Position numbers and translations under genes: made by a program. Source: Klebsormidium nitens (taxonomy: Eukaryota; Streptophyta; Klebsormidiophyceae; Klebsormidiales; Klebsormidiaceae). Taken from it: a DNA stretch of 64,000 nucleotides. The notes beneath the pieces were generated by a model. The model did not search any database, was not told where the DNA came from, and saw only the letters and a list, made by a program, of their open reading frames with translations. The number at the start of each line of letters is the position of its first letter. Within the stretch, counting starts at the first letter, position 1. This document shows, piece by piece, positions 1 through 12,004 of this stretch. The stretch is from positions 1 through 64,000 of the forward strand of contig DF237321.1 in the NCBI GenBank assembly GCA_000708835.1. Reading direction: 5' to 3'.

Positions 1-1780
1 CGGTGATCCGGTGGCATTTCTAGTTCAATACACGGGTTCACCCGGCGCCATGAAATAGTTTTTTTAATTTCACACAAGACCTTTTTCTCGATTATTTTAT
101 GGTTTCACCTTTTCGCACTCGGGGTCCCATTTAGTTTCCAAATTTTCTCACCGACCCCAAAATATTTATTTTCAGGTGAATTCCCTTGGCGGTACTAATG
201 CTAGCCCTTACTATTGCTAAATTGAAGAGACATTGTTTTCAGTTCCAAGGAACATGGAGCAGCAGACGCCAGCTCGTCTCTAGGAGCAGCTCAAGTACCA
301 GAAAATGCAGGCATTCAAGTACCTAGATTTCCATTCAGGATTGCAGGACCTGTTGTAGGACCTATCGTTTTGCAATCTCTAGTTGTCGTAAGCATAGTTT
401 GATTACAGGCGGCGATCAGCTGATCTGCCGAAGTTGGGGAGCGACTGCCTTCTTGAGGTAAGTTCAGGTCGTCCGAGATATCACTTTCACACAGAGCTTT
501 TGAGGACGGGTACTAAAATGATTGAAAGAGATCCCAGTATGGATGAGTGAAGGGATGAATGCAATCAGAGGATGATGCGAAATATGCAGCTTGATAGCGG
601 CCATGAACTTCGCCGGAGATAGGTGCGAATGTGTTTTGATCTTGGTTGAACCGTTTGAAAAGCTTTCTGTCTCCCGAATTGACCCACATCTACAACCACC
701 TGTGAGTCAACTGTACATAAGAACTGGAAACAGAAGTATTCAGCACTGCTGGCGAGCTACAGGATTCCTAAAGCATCATTCGGTTTATCTGGAAGAAAGC
801 CATCAACATCTCATAAAGATCACAGTTTGCATGAATCAGCCAGTCCATCACAGTGCTTGTTGAGATCTTGCTTTCTATGACCAGTCTCTTTCCATGCAGG
901 CAAGGCAAGATCGTCAGGAAAGGCTGAAGACTAGGGACCCTTGCATTACTTTCTGAACGTTCCAAGTGCCATACAGACTATGGCAAAGCCGAGAGGGAGC
1001 TTGCACAGGCTAATCGACCAGGTGAGAAGCACAGACAAGCCCTTATTCAGGTGCTTGGGAGGTGACTTGTCATTGTGGCAGAATTTATAGAAAGCAAGCA
1101 AAGACCTGAAAGCTCTAAGTGTAAACACATGCCCTGTTAGTTTAGCCCAGGATTTACAGCCACTCAAGACTAGGATGGGGGCTTCCGGCAGACATACCAT
1201 GCTCAATGCACAAAGGAAAGCTGTATCGTGCCATGCGTATCAATGCTGAAAGGGGCAACTTCTGAACAGGGACGATGGCTCACATCTTTTCGAGATCCAG
1301 AGTCGCTCTGCCTATCCATATTTGATTAACTTGTATCGGAGGAGATTGACTTAAGCAACGTATGAGCAGTAAAACCTTATAAGGAAAAGAGGCCTCCCCA
1401 CAACATCCCGCTTTCTGCCATGACAGCAGTCATAGTGTAATGTTGAAAGCAATGTCAGAGCAAATGCAAGGTACAAGATTTCTGCATCCAGCTTCTTGCA
1501 TCATAGATCAGCTTTTTGCATCGAGATCGGTGTAATTTGTGTCAGCCGGTTGACCACGGGCAGTATGTGCTGGCCGAACTTTCCCTGATGTAATGACTCT
1601 TCTCAAGTTCTTGATCGCAGATGTACTTCGTTTCTTTTCCCTTTGGCGCTTTCCTACATGGTTGTAACCATGGCAAAAGCTCCTTCTTCCTTTTTCCTCT
1701 GCAGTCTAGTGGCTTTTCATGTCAGATGTCATTACACCAGCTGGACCCCTTTCTGACTATCTTTTTTTGTCCTTCTACAG
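1..1780. other. Left flank, no confirmed gene; two possible small exons
   Basis: No gene is recognised here. Two stretches look exon-like. Positions 243-387 follow an AG acceptor, stay open in one frame and end at a GTAAGC donor; the peptide is rich in Ala, Val and Pro and matches nothing I know. Positions about 976-1020 lie between a CATACAG acceptor and a CAG/GTGAGA donor and read as a short charged helix-like peptide. Either could be an upstream exon of the NAD kinase gene or the end of a gene outside the window. Transcript data would be needed to place them. Confidence 0.25.
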
Positions 1781-4700
1781 AGCTCCCTCGGAAGCGCCGA
1801 CTCATTGGCCAGCCTTTCGAAGACAGAAGAGGAAACCATTGCACAGGACAGTGAGCTGTGGGGGCACATCAGCCGCTATCCCAGCTACACAGACATCCCG
1901 CTCCATCCCCCCGCTTCTGACCAGAACCCCTCTCAGGATGCGCCCCAGCTGGAACTCCCTGGGACAATGGCTCCGCCGGACATTTCGCCTTTGGAAACGT
2001 CTGATGAATTAGACCGCACGGGTTTTGACAATCTGGCGGAAACGTCCGGAAGCGTGTCCCAAGACAGTAGGGTCCGGTGGGGCAAGGCGGACGTCCAAAG
2101 CGTAACACCGGGCGATCGAAGTGCCCCAACCACGCAGAAGGCGGCTTGTCGGATCAGTTCAGAGAGTCAAAATTCGGGCATCCAGACCCGGCCCCTTGAT
2201 CAGCAAGCAGCTTTCCCGGCGCGACAATCTTCGGAGGTCCAAATGGCGGGGTTCGAGCAGCTGCCAAAGGACACAGAGGGGAGCAGCGCATTCGCAGCGC
2301 TCGAAACGCTGGCGAAAGTGCTGCAAGAGGCTGCAGAAAAGCAGGCTCGTGCGGAAGCGGAAGTGGTAGAGTGGAGGGCGAGGTATGAGAGGGAGTGGCG
2401 AAGGGCGGTTGCGGCGGAGGAAAGGCTGACGAAACCAGATGCCCAACCAGGTAGGTGGCATCCTCAAGAAACCCGCCATTGCTCCTGCGGTGGTCTTGGT
2501 CGTTGGTCTTTTCGCTTTCCCTTTGAAACTCAGGATGCATCATACTCTAGCATCAGTCAGTATTTCCTGCCGCTTTCTTAAGATTCAGAACATCTTTGTA
2601 AGGAAAGGGCAAGTGCCTGACTTGTCGGTATGGTGCTTGGCTCGAAGACCTCTTAGAGCAAGCACAGCAGGAGCGCATCCTGAGCTAGTAAAGTTCAGCC
2701 AGTCGCCAGCCCGATTTGTTGCCCGCTGGCTCGTCTGACCGGTTTTTGTCTTGGTTGTGGTTGAGATCGATACTGTCTGGCTGCCAGTACCAGCAAGTTC
2801 CACCGTAAGTCGACACTATCAAACGAAAGCAGCGAAAAATTTGGACGACTTTCTGCCCAGCAGAATCTCCTACCTCTCTCTGTACAGATCAAGAAGGGGA
2901 GCGCGAATTGCTTCAAGGACTCCTGCTTTGTCCCTCTTGAGGCCTCAGCACAACTCGCGAGACGGATCAATATTACACGTAAATTCTCTCAGTATAGCCC
3001 CATTCCTAAATCTTCTCCGCTTGTATCCGTTCTTCATTTGCAGCCAACAGCGAACCGGCTACTCCGTCCTCGCCGCCCCGGGGGGGTGATTCGCGCCCTG
3101 TTCCTTCCCCCTGCTCCTGCTACGACTCGGACATCTGCGGACGAAGGGTCCTCCGGTCCGGCATCGCCGGTGAAAGAGACCGAACCACGAACGGGGATGC
3201 GTACAATGACGGACAGCCCACTGGCGCCACCTGGCGCCACGTAGACAGCGGGCAGCAGAAGGAGGATGCAGAGACGCGTCGGGAGTTACGAGATGGGGAC
3301 AAGGAAGGCCTGCCTCGGAAGGTGAGTGTGCAGAAGATGGACTCGTCGAAAACGTGGTCGACACGGGGTATCACGATCAGGTTTCAAACAAGAGTCGGGA
3401 ATGCTTTGGGACTGGGTTGACGAACTTACCATGGAACGAGACTGGGGGAAGATTCTCTGGTCATAGCTGCGTTTGAATTCTCTGGCGAGGAATTCGCCAA
3501 GCTGGCGTCATTTCTAGGTGCGAAAGCATCACCTTTGAAGTCCAACTTGGAACGTTCGTTCCCTCGTAACACTCTTTGAAACTCTTCCACGATTCTTTCG
3601 CCGATCAGTATCAATCTGGACAGTAGTCGCAGATTTCTTCTGTGATTCCTGTCTTCTTCAGCATAACACTGTGCAATACGCCGGGCGTCATCGGTTGGCT
3701 CAGTGATCCCAGAAAGTGTTTCGTTTGATTCCCTCTGCTGAAGCATTGACCGGTTTCTCCACGCAGCTAATCGTCCTCGAGACCGTCAGAGTCAAGCCAC
3801 TTGCTCCATAAGGCAGTGTGGGAGCTTGACTGGGTCTGCCCTAACGTCACACACACAGCCGATGTTTGCGTGAATTCGTTGTTGACACTGTCCATGCATT
3901 CCACAACTACAACGCCTCCCTACATCTTCTGGCAATCTGCCCTGAATTTTTGAATAATTCGTGCATATTGATTCCCTATGAAAGGATCTGACACTGCGTA
4001 TGCAAAAAGCAAAAGACGTTTGACACGTGTGCAGCTCAACGACTTCTCCCGTCTCAGCAGACTGCTGATGCCTTCCTTGCGCTTCCCTTGCTGCAGGCAC
4101 ATTTCAAGCTCGCGTGGCGGTCTGCCGACGGGGTTGAGACCACGCATCGGCATCGGCATGAGATTGTGTCGTACGAACGGGGCAACATCTCAAACATGGC
4201 CAGGAGTAACAAACAGGTAAGGCGCACAACATCGCACTGCTCGAAATAACTCAAGTATCCTCGATCCGGTTGATCATGTAGACGCATCAGTGTTTTGCTG
4301 GCTGGATCTTAGGCTTAACTTCCCGCAAGATGCAGACCGTAAAGTGGGAGACGAATTCATAAAAAGGACACGACAGCGGCTCCAATGATGGACTAATATA
4401 CGCTTTGAGAAAGCAGCTTCGGATGATGCAACCTGGCTGAGCTTCTCCTGAGCAACGCCTTTGACATCAGTAATCTCACGAAGACAAGCTTCCGACGTCT
4501 CCTAGTCCTGAGGACGTGATATCCCAGAAAGAACTGATTTGGCGAACGCCAATATCAACCCACGCTTAACCCCGTGTCCAGGTGGCGCTCATCTGGGAGA
4601 GTCCTCCCCAGGCGGTCCTCATTGTGCGCAAGCCCAACTCCCCCAGGGTTAGCAAGATGGTTAAGGAGGTGGTCACGTGGTTAACCGGTGTAAAACACCT

Positions 4701-7700
4701 CACGGTTGTGCTGGAGCCGCCAGCATACCGAGAGCTGCTCGAGGAGGGGGGTCCCAGCGAGCGGGTAGAAACGTGGCAAGAAGGTGGGGGTTAGAAAAAT
4801 GCTTGTTTCGATTCCTCGTCCTTCCTGTCATTCCACGCAACTGCGCCAGCCTTGGCCACGTGCCTTGTATTCAAGATGCACTGGCGGCTACCTGGCTCGG
4901 TTTGGTTCGGTTCGGTTCGGTTCGGTTCGGTTCAAATCGCTTCGTTTCGGTTCGGTATGGTCCAGACCGCCAAAAGGGGCGGATTTTGAGGGAAGGTTGC
5001 AATGGTTACAATGGATCAGCACCTTCTTGGACTGTATTTTCTGCACACCCGTTTAAGGCCTCGCTGGGCATACTCGCCTTCTAAAAGTAGACCTCGGGCT
5101 ATTCGTCGCATTGGTTGCTCCAGCTCCTCAATTTCAAAATTCAGAACATCTCATTCATCCGGCGAAGACAATCCGCTGAACCTACGATCCGTTTACTTCC
5201 CGGTGGTCGTGACACTCCATGCTCTTGGAAATTCTTCATCCTTACTATCATGAACCCTGTCAATCAAAAGAATGCAGTCGGCTTTTAAGAATTCGATAGT
5301 CAAGCAGCAAAGACATTGGCTGGCTCCTCTGCAGAGGACGAGCTGCTCTACTTGCACCAGAGGGTCGATCTTGTGGTGACTCTCGGGGGCGACGGCACGG
5401 TCCTATGGGTACGTACTCCAAAACGCATACGTTCTTTTTCTTCAGCGATGTTATTCAGTCGTTCTGTTTAGTAGTGTCTGCAGGTTGGCGGAAGCAAATA
5501 CGTTAGGGGATATCAGCACATGTCTTCGTCGCAGGTGGAAACTGCGCTTCAAAATAAACGGGTCACAGCGACGTTTCTGGCCTCCTTCTGCCAGCGGTTT
5601 GCAGTCAAGCGTCTTCTGCGAGTTTTTCTCCTCCGAAGTCCTTTATCTCGATCAAGAGCGCAAACAGATCCTCGGTCGAGATTGCGTCAACGAAAGGAAC
5701 TTGCTCTACCATCTTTTTTCGAGTTTCGTAAACGTTACTCTCGAAGGCCGTAAGGACCTCGAACGTCAGATCCCGGAGCCCTACATTGATATGGCGCTTA
5801 AGACCCTAAATGTTCAAACGATACACCTTGCAGGCGTCGTCCCTGTTCAAAGGCCCTGTCCCGCCCGTGGTCTCCTTCGCCATGGGCTCGCTCGGCTTCC
5901 TCACGCCCTTCCCCATCGAGCGGTACCAAGAGTGCCTCTCCTCCCTGCTCAAAGGGCCTATCTACCTGGTAAGCTTCTGGAATCGTTGACCGGTCTTTTC
6001 TGAGAAAGACAAGATGCGCATCGGATGTTTTGCTTCGGTGCCCTTGTTTCGAGCTTGCATTTGCCCCGGCAATACCAGGCAGTCTTTCTGATCCAAGGGG
6101 TTGCAAGCTCGATGTGTATTGGGCGCAGGCACTATATGAGTGCTTCGAAAATTACAGCAGACCTCTGGCGGGGAGCCGTACAAAGAATTCTGTGCTTGCT
6201 CTAAATCAAGTGCAATCTCCGCCCAAAGCTTGTGAGCTGCAGACACGACTTTGAAGCAGGACATTTTAGCTGCCGCAGAGAAGAAAATCGACCGTGATTT
6301 GCATTTTTCGTTACTTCAAGCCTCGTCAAGATTTCACACACGCTCTCTCCTGTTGCACAGACGCTGCGCAATCGGATCCAGTGCCGAATTCTTAAAAACA
6401 GCGCGAATGAGACGCATCTACACGAGGGGCGCGAGCCGTCGTTCGAAAGACTCGTGCTCAATGAGGTGGCAATCGACAGGGGAATGTGAGTCCTCAGACC
6501 CTTACTCTTGAGGCAAGGGTCGTCGAAGAAGATATTCCCAAGATAGGATTGTTCAACGACACTGCTGCTTCTCTGCCTTGGCATTTCGTACCTTCCCCAA
6601 GAAACAGGTCTGTTCTCTGCTTACCTACGGTGAATTGTATCCTTTGCTCCTACGAGCAGACTGTTGAACAGAGAAAAGGTCGACTCTCGGTTCTGGCTTG
6701 TTGGCCGGTCCAGGACATTCGCTTCTCCAACAGGAGCTTTTGCAACTTGCCATCTTCTTGCCAGGGTGATCATATAGCAAGTCTTTGCTGCTCTGGATTC
6801 GACTTGGAAGGCAGATTGCACTCGTACAACTTATAGAGTCGAAGCCGCGAGCAATGAGTACAGCAGTGTCGCTAGCCGTCCGTTTGTGACGTTCTCCAAG
6901 CTTCGACTTACGTTTGCCGGAGACCTCCATTTCGCATCCAGGATACGTTTTGCGGTGCATGCAACTTGGCGACGTCTCCGTCCGTCATAGCAAGTTCCGT
7001 ATCGTAAGACTGGCTCCTCCGCTTTTTGGGCAGGTCCTCCTTCTTGACGAACCTGGAGTGCTACTGCGATGGGGACTTTATGACTACGGTACAAGGGGAC
7101 GGGTAGGTTTCCGCGTCAGTCTCGCTTGACAACGGTGTGTGCTGCTGTCAGAAAGCGCACTTGGTCGCTTCGTTTGAGCCACATTTCAGCGATGGTCACC
7201 GCGATCCCCTTTGCGACAGTCCGTCGTCTCGCAAGGCCGCCCGCTTAAACTCTCATGTCCACGAAAGTGGTGTATCGGAAACTGATCAGATTGCAAATCA
7301 AACAAACATTCAAACGTTCTTCTCCGCCAGGCTCATCGTGTCAACCCCCTCCGGCTCCATTGCCTACTCCCTGTCTGTTGTGGCTCAAGTGCGGAAAAGG
7401 ATCTCAGAAAAAGAAGGAAATGATGGAGCATGATGAAGGAAATATTGTCGAAACCTGTACCCTATTCCTCCGCCAGGCTAATTGTATCGACCCCCTCTGG
7501 CTCCACCGCCTACTCCCTATCGGCGGGCGGCTCCATGGTGCACCCGCAGGTCCCCGGCATCCTGTTCACGCCCATCTGCCCCCACTCGCTCTCCTTCCGG
7601 CCGCTCATCCTCCCCGAGTACGTCTGCCTCCAAGTACAAGTACCGTTCGAAACGCGCGGCCAGGCGTGGGCGTCATTCGACGGTGGGTTTCGATGACTAC

Positions 7701-8889
7701 CCGGACATCATCTTTTCCGTTCCCCTACAAGCTTTTCTCCACAACATTTGTCCCGGTTTGAAGCGAGGCGTTTGCCACGTCTGCCTCCAAGTACAAGTAC
7801 GGTTCGAGACGCGCGGCCAGGCGTGGGCGTCGTTCGACGGTGAGGTTCGGACATCATTTTGACGCTCGTAGTCGTGAGGCGGACTCTTCAGCCCTGAATC
7901 AAAAACGCAATTTCGTTATGCGGACGTGCTTATACAGACGGAATGGAGCATTTGGAAGGGTACGTCCGCCTCCAAGTGCAAGAACCGTGGAAATGCGCAG
8001 CCAGGCGTGGGCGTCGTTTGACGGAGAGGTTTGGGATTTGTCCACCACTTCTAGCGTTACTCGAAATTGACGTCAACCTTGCGAACGCCCTCAGCCAAAA
8101 GCGATGAGTTCTGCAGACTTCGTCTTCCATAACGTGCAAGTGTCCTATCAACTGCGTCGGCCAGTCCCTGGGACTTACCCGACTCTGCGTGTCTCAAGTA
8201 TTCTGGGCTCTTTGGACTCCTGTCTGGACGTTATTTGGAGACCCCATGGAAAAGACTTTTGGGACGAGTGCGCTCCGGATGCGCAAATTCCTTAGCGCCC
8301 TTGTCCGATGGAGACTTATCTACTCGTCACACGTTTGTGGACGTCTCTCTAACAATGTTACTGACGCTCTTACGGTGCAGGTAAGCGATGGGTTGAGTCC
8401 GTTTTCCTCTTGCCGAGCTGATGCGAATCTGGTTCTTGTGCAGGGCGGGACAGGCGGCAACTATGCCCGGGGGACTCCCTCGTCCTAGAAATGTCGCACT
8501 GGCCGGTGCCCGGTAGGTCGCCCCGGGCTTGACCCTAAACTCCTAAACCCTTAAATCCCTGAAACTCAAATCTCTGCACATCGGGTTCTCCACACATTAT
8601 GGATCGTACTGCACTTGTCGGAAGTCTCTCCCACTGTCACTTTGAGCCATAAGGCGGGTGATTTCATAGCTCCGTCACTTGTAGACATGCACATATCTCA
8701 CGCTGGTTTTTGGTTAGGGTCTCCTTGGACGGACAATTCTCCTTTCTGTCTCTGTTTTCCCGCTGTCCATCTTAATGCTCAAATATTCGATCCCCCTTCG
8801 CAGCTGCGTGCCGAGAGGACCCGACTCAAGACTTCCTAAATAGTGCCCGGGAGAATCTGCATTGGAACCTGCGTAAGATGCAGGAGTGA
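1781..8889 (+). CDS. NADK: NAD kinase, plant NADK1-like (11 exons, 5' end unresolved)
   Basis: ATP-dependent phosphorylation of NAD to NADP. Exons read: 1781-2450, 3044-3321, 4097-4216, 4582-4783, 5335-5408, 5834-5968, 6361-6485, 7034-7102, 7477-7682, 8444-8512, 8804-8889; all phases agree and they encode about 677 aa. Visible landmarks are the plant N-terminal helix ([16 protein letters not shown]), the plant Cys-containing segment ending VLRSG, then [19 protein letters not shown], the LGGDGTVLW nucleotide loop, [55 protein letters not shown] and the terminal HWNLRKMQE before TGA. It resembles the cytosolic NADK1 type more than plastid NADK2. No in-frame ATG lies at the start of the first exon; the first is near 1966, so either translation starts there or an upstream exon is missing. 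If the 8513-8803 intron is retained, a stop appears at 8530. Exon 9 has partial copies on both sides. Confidence 0.93.
4896..4957. repeat. (GGTTC)n-type pentanucleotide microsatellite
   Basis: A run of TTCGG/GGTTC units with a few interruptions lies in the NAD kinase intron between exons 4 and 5. It is a simple-sequence repeat with no sign of a function. Confidence 0.9.
7331..7380 (+). repeat. Partial upstream copy of NADK exon 9 (5' edge)
   Basis: CCGCCAG followed by a frame that would read [15 protein letters not shown] repeats the acceptor and first 15 or so codons of the true exon at 7477, 146 bases upstream of it. The copy then loses similarity. It keeps a usable acceptor, but the frame cannot be linked on to the rest of the exon. 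Confidence 0.85.
7775..8030 (+). repeat. Two partial downstream copies of NADK exon 9 (3' edge)
   Basis: The last 60 or so bases of exon 9, reading YVCLQVQV...AWASFDG, recur twice in the following intron. The first copy ends at an intact donor (GACG/GTGAGG, GT at 7840, 157 bases after the real donor at 7683). The second ends at about 8023 with GACG/GAGAGG, so its donor is lost and the protein sequence is more eroded. Readthrough from the true donor meets a stop at once, so these are best seen as non-functional copies. Confidence 0.85.
8531..8572. repeat. Telomere-like CCCTAAA-related repeat in an intron
   Basis: Degenerate CCCTAAAC, CCTAAACCC and CCCTGAAAC units sit just inside the last NADK intron. 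They resemble the plant telomere repeat on its C-rich strand. Confidence 0.7.
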
Positions 8890-10653
8890 GGGGCGCTTGA
8901 CCCAATTACATGGCTAATTGCACTTCGTCCAACATTGATTTGTCTCCTTGTACATATTCGCGGAAGGAGATCCTGTACAGTCATTTTTGCACAGGCACAA
9001 GGACTTACTTGTGCAAACCTTCCAATTGAATGGGCGCGCTCAGGAATACGAGGTTTTTGGCAACGTTGGGCTCGCAAGCAGCTGATAAAAGTCGTCGAAG
9101 CGGCAATCGAAGAAACTTATTGTATCTTCTACCTGAAACAAGCTGTTATGTCAACACCGCGGTCCGCAGATAACTAAGACTTCTAAAATACTCCAAAGGA
9201 GAGCGAATTGATTTGTATTCAATAGACATCAAACTTATAGGAATTTGCGGGCAGGCCACCTTCATTCAGATTTCGATCACACAGCTTTTAAGGTCATCCA
9301 TGAGATCATGTCCTCCGATCCCGACTAGCTTTTCAGAAATATTGAGGGGACACGTCTGTACAAACGCGTGCATAAGCGGGCCGTTAATACTACCTTACCG
9401 GAACGGTATGATTCCGAATGGTCGAAATTGCTAATCATTTACTCGAGTACGACCTCTTTTGACGATATATTTCATCCGACCCTGATTCTGATGCGATCCG
9501 CCCTGGGAACCCTCCCGAGCATGCTCCCGAGAGTGCACTTCTTTGCCTCTGAAAAGCTACTGCTGAAAGGATGACCGGCTGAAAATTTTGAACTCCGACG
9601 GCAAGCTTCAATGCAACTATTAAGTTTCTGAATCCAAAAAATCACTTTCTGAACGAAAAATAGGTAATGTAGCTTTCCGAGGGTCAATTATACATATTTA
9701 ATTATTTGGAATCATACCGTTCCGATACGGTATATATTCGAAGTCCATTGAATGGATGTGCTTCGAATCATGGCCGCGGCAAGCTCGCATGTAGGCACTG
9801 TATATGCTGCATCCGACATAACAAGACATTGTGAGGTCCAAAAGATCAATACTATGATATTGAGCGCGTGATACGAAATGTTTGTAGCCTGGAAATGGCC
9901 GGCCTGAGCGCGGAATGTTTCGTAACCAATTGAGCGCGCAGCATGCAAAATAATGTCCAAGCCAATCATGCTCTTAAGCAGGTCGTACGTTTCATGATGC
10001 ACGTCCTGCACCTAACAAGCAACCGTCGCTTTGTAATACGACGCGTCGTATCACTGTCACGGCATGGACGGTCCTGCGGACGTACTGTCGATCCCCTAAT
10101 CAAGAGGCGACCCCTAACAAAATCCGAGTCAGGCGTATGGTATGCGAGTTATATGTAAGTGCAATCAACGACGTCAAATCCAAGCGTACGGAGAGCCTCC
10201 CCATCTTGTTACTTGAGTGCATCCGTCTGCCAGGGCATGATCCAATAATTCAAAAGCTGCGCTCTTCTTCGAAACAAGCGCATGCATGCCATGTACATCC
10301 AGTTGGCAAGTGTGTCGCCCGGCCGGCCACAATAATAAAGCAGAATTTATCGTAAGTAAACTGCGGATTCTGACAACTTACTAACAGCTTGATGCTCTGC
10401 CTCGCATAGGCATGGTTGCTGCAGTTTATTGTTTGACAGAAGCCTATCATTCAGTTTCAAAAGACGATTTTGAGAGTCAAAGCTTCTTCGGTCTCGAGTT
10501 CTGTTGCTTTCTTTCTCGGTGTTCCTGCAAGAGAAGAGCAAACAGACTTGTGAAGCCTTATGGTTGTTACGCGTCTGATAATCCTGACTTAGTTGAACAA
10601 AATATTCTAAGACTAAGCCCAATTAATCACCTTTTTCAACTTCTCACCTTCCA
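8890..10653. other. Intergenic, no gene seen
   Basis: The spacer between the NAD kinase stop and the minus-strand gene at 10654. The open frames are short and match nothing I recognise. No RNA gene or mobile element is evident. Confidence 0.6.
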
Positions 10654-11454
10654 TCAGTCCTTCTTCTCGCTTTCGGTGCTCTCCACTTCCCAGGGGGCAG
10701 GCTTGAGTTGGGCTTTCACGCGCTCCTCACGAGCTTGCACATTCATTTTGTAGATCTTATTCTGGAGTTCGTAGGCTGCGTCAACGAGGCTATTACTGTG
10801 ACGTCCCAGCTGTTCGCCACACAGAGCGCATGTCTGAACCACGCAAGTTCGCCCGTGGTTCCCTATTGCGGTCAGCAGCTCTGATGTCTCCTCTCTCGAG
10901 CGCGATTCTGCATTCGAGGTCCAGTCCTTTCCCCGATCCAGCTCAATTCGGCCAAGCTCTGGCAGGACCAGAGTCCACAGCTCCTCCTTGCCATTCCTGA
11001 TGTGGACCGCGCTGTCTTTGCCATCGAAGAGATGCACCAAGAAACATGCCAGGCTCTTTATTTTCTTTGAGCTGCCGGCGTTGTCCTGATCAAAGCCCTG
11101 CAGAACTTGGAGCAGACCCCGTGCGAACGCCCGGGGGAACTCTGCTTCATGTGCACGCCAGCAGTCGAGCAGGCGAGCAGCGTGCACCTTCATCTGGACC
11201 CTGCAATCAAAAAGCTCGCTGATGTCACACTCAGACACCTCATTCAGAATCCAGGGGACGACGACAGAAGGAGAAGCGGCTGCTTTCTTCTCGAGTGTCT
11301 TCTCGGAGTGGAAGTTCTTCTCCAGTTGGCTCGTCTCTTCAGGTTGAACCTTCACAGGCAGATCTGGTGCCATATCCTTCTCGAGCTTCTCGGGGACGTT
11401 GTCCTGCTTGGGGGACTTGCTTAGGGTGCGCTTCATTGCAGAAAATACGCCCAT
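10654..11454 (-). CDS. Uncharacterised 266-aa protein, single exon
   Basis: An uninterrupted 266-codon frame with a good start (MGVFSAMKRTL). I do not recognise the family. The first 75 residues are charged and rich in Lys, Glu and Ser. Residues about 75-165 look like a folded helical region with hydrophobic spacing, including a run around LACFLVHLFDGK. A CALCGE motif with a nearby Cys and His (residues about 205-220) could be a partial metal site. The tail is basic/acidic and ends in KKD. Intronless structure sets it apart from its neighbours. It is divergent from the alpha-2-macroglobulin gene, with about 550 bases between the two start codons. The frame length in GC-rich DNA is suggestive but does not prove expression. 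Confidence 0.6.
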   Translation of the reverse strand: MGVFSAMKRTLSKSPKQDNVPEKLEKDMAPDLPVKVQPEETSQLEKNFHSEKTLEKKAAASPSVVVPWILNEVSECDISELFDCRVQMKVHAARLLDCWRAHEAEFPRAFARGLLQVLQGFDQDNAGSSKKIKSLACFLVHLFDGKDSAVHIRNGKEELWTLVLPELGRIELDRGKDWTSNAESRSREETSELLTAIGNHGRTCVVQTCALCGEQLGRHSNSLVDAAYELQNKIYKMNVQAREERVKAQLKPAPWEVESTESEKKD

Positions 11455-12004
11455 TGTTGCGGAGAAGCTAGAGCGGATGCGCCTTTTCGTGCGTCTTGTT
11501 ACTCAGACCTTGAAGATGAATGTGAACCTTGAATCTGGAAGATTACTGCGGACAAGTTGTTCAACTGATCTCGGCTGGCTGCGCGAGCAGATGCATTTGT
11601 GTCTGCCAGTCTGGAGAATTACTCCACTTTGTTCAGGTTTGTTCAAAGTCTGTTGTTTGTTCAAACTAATAGTCCTAGTCTCGACGCGGGCGGCTGCAAC
11701 CGGCGGCCGCGTGGGTCCAACTCATTTCAAGGGGGTTTGACAAACGGGACGATGCCGCGGGCGCGGCCGCGTGGCCGTCAGACAGTACGAGTCTGCCAAC
11801 AGAATTGACTTGATTTTCCTTAGAAGGGAAGAAGTCTTGATTTTGATTTCTTGATTCAAAGGATAACGTTTCAGCGCATTAGTCCTGGAGCAGCACCACT
11901 TGCGCAACTCCCTCTGTCAACAACTTAGCTCTTTCGGTCGCAATTCGTCTTATCGCACGGTGGTTGACGGCTCAGAGCGCGGCCGGCCAATTGCAACTTC
12001 TGTT
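11455..12004. promoter_or_regulatory. Probable bidirectional promoter region
   Basis: This spacer separates two divergent start codons. It contains two GC-rich blocks with GGCCGCG motifs (about 11695-11780) and a GCCAAT element near 11986, about 15-20 bases before the A2M start. The role is inferred from position and composition. Confidence 0.4.

Noticed and set aside
3426-3746. 106-codon minus-strand open frame inside an NADK intron
   Set aside because: It has a plausible ATG but no motif, and only short adjacent frames; length is within chance for this composition.
7775-7840. Second NADK copy as a mutually exclusive exon
   Set aside because: The copy has no convincing acceptor, and readthrough from the first copy meets a stop at once.
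8444-8532. NADK ending at the TGA at 8530
   Set aside because: Splicing at 8512 to 8804 restores the conserved HWNLRK C-terminus in frame, so the early stop belongs to an intron.
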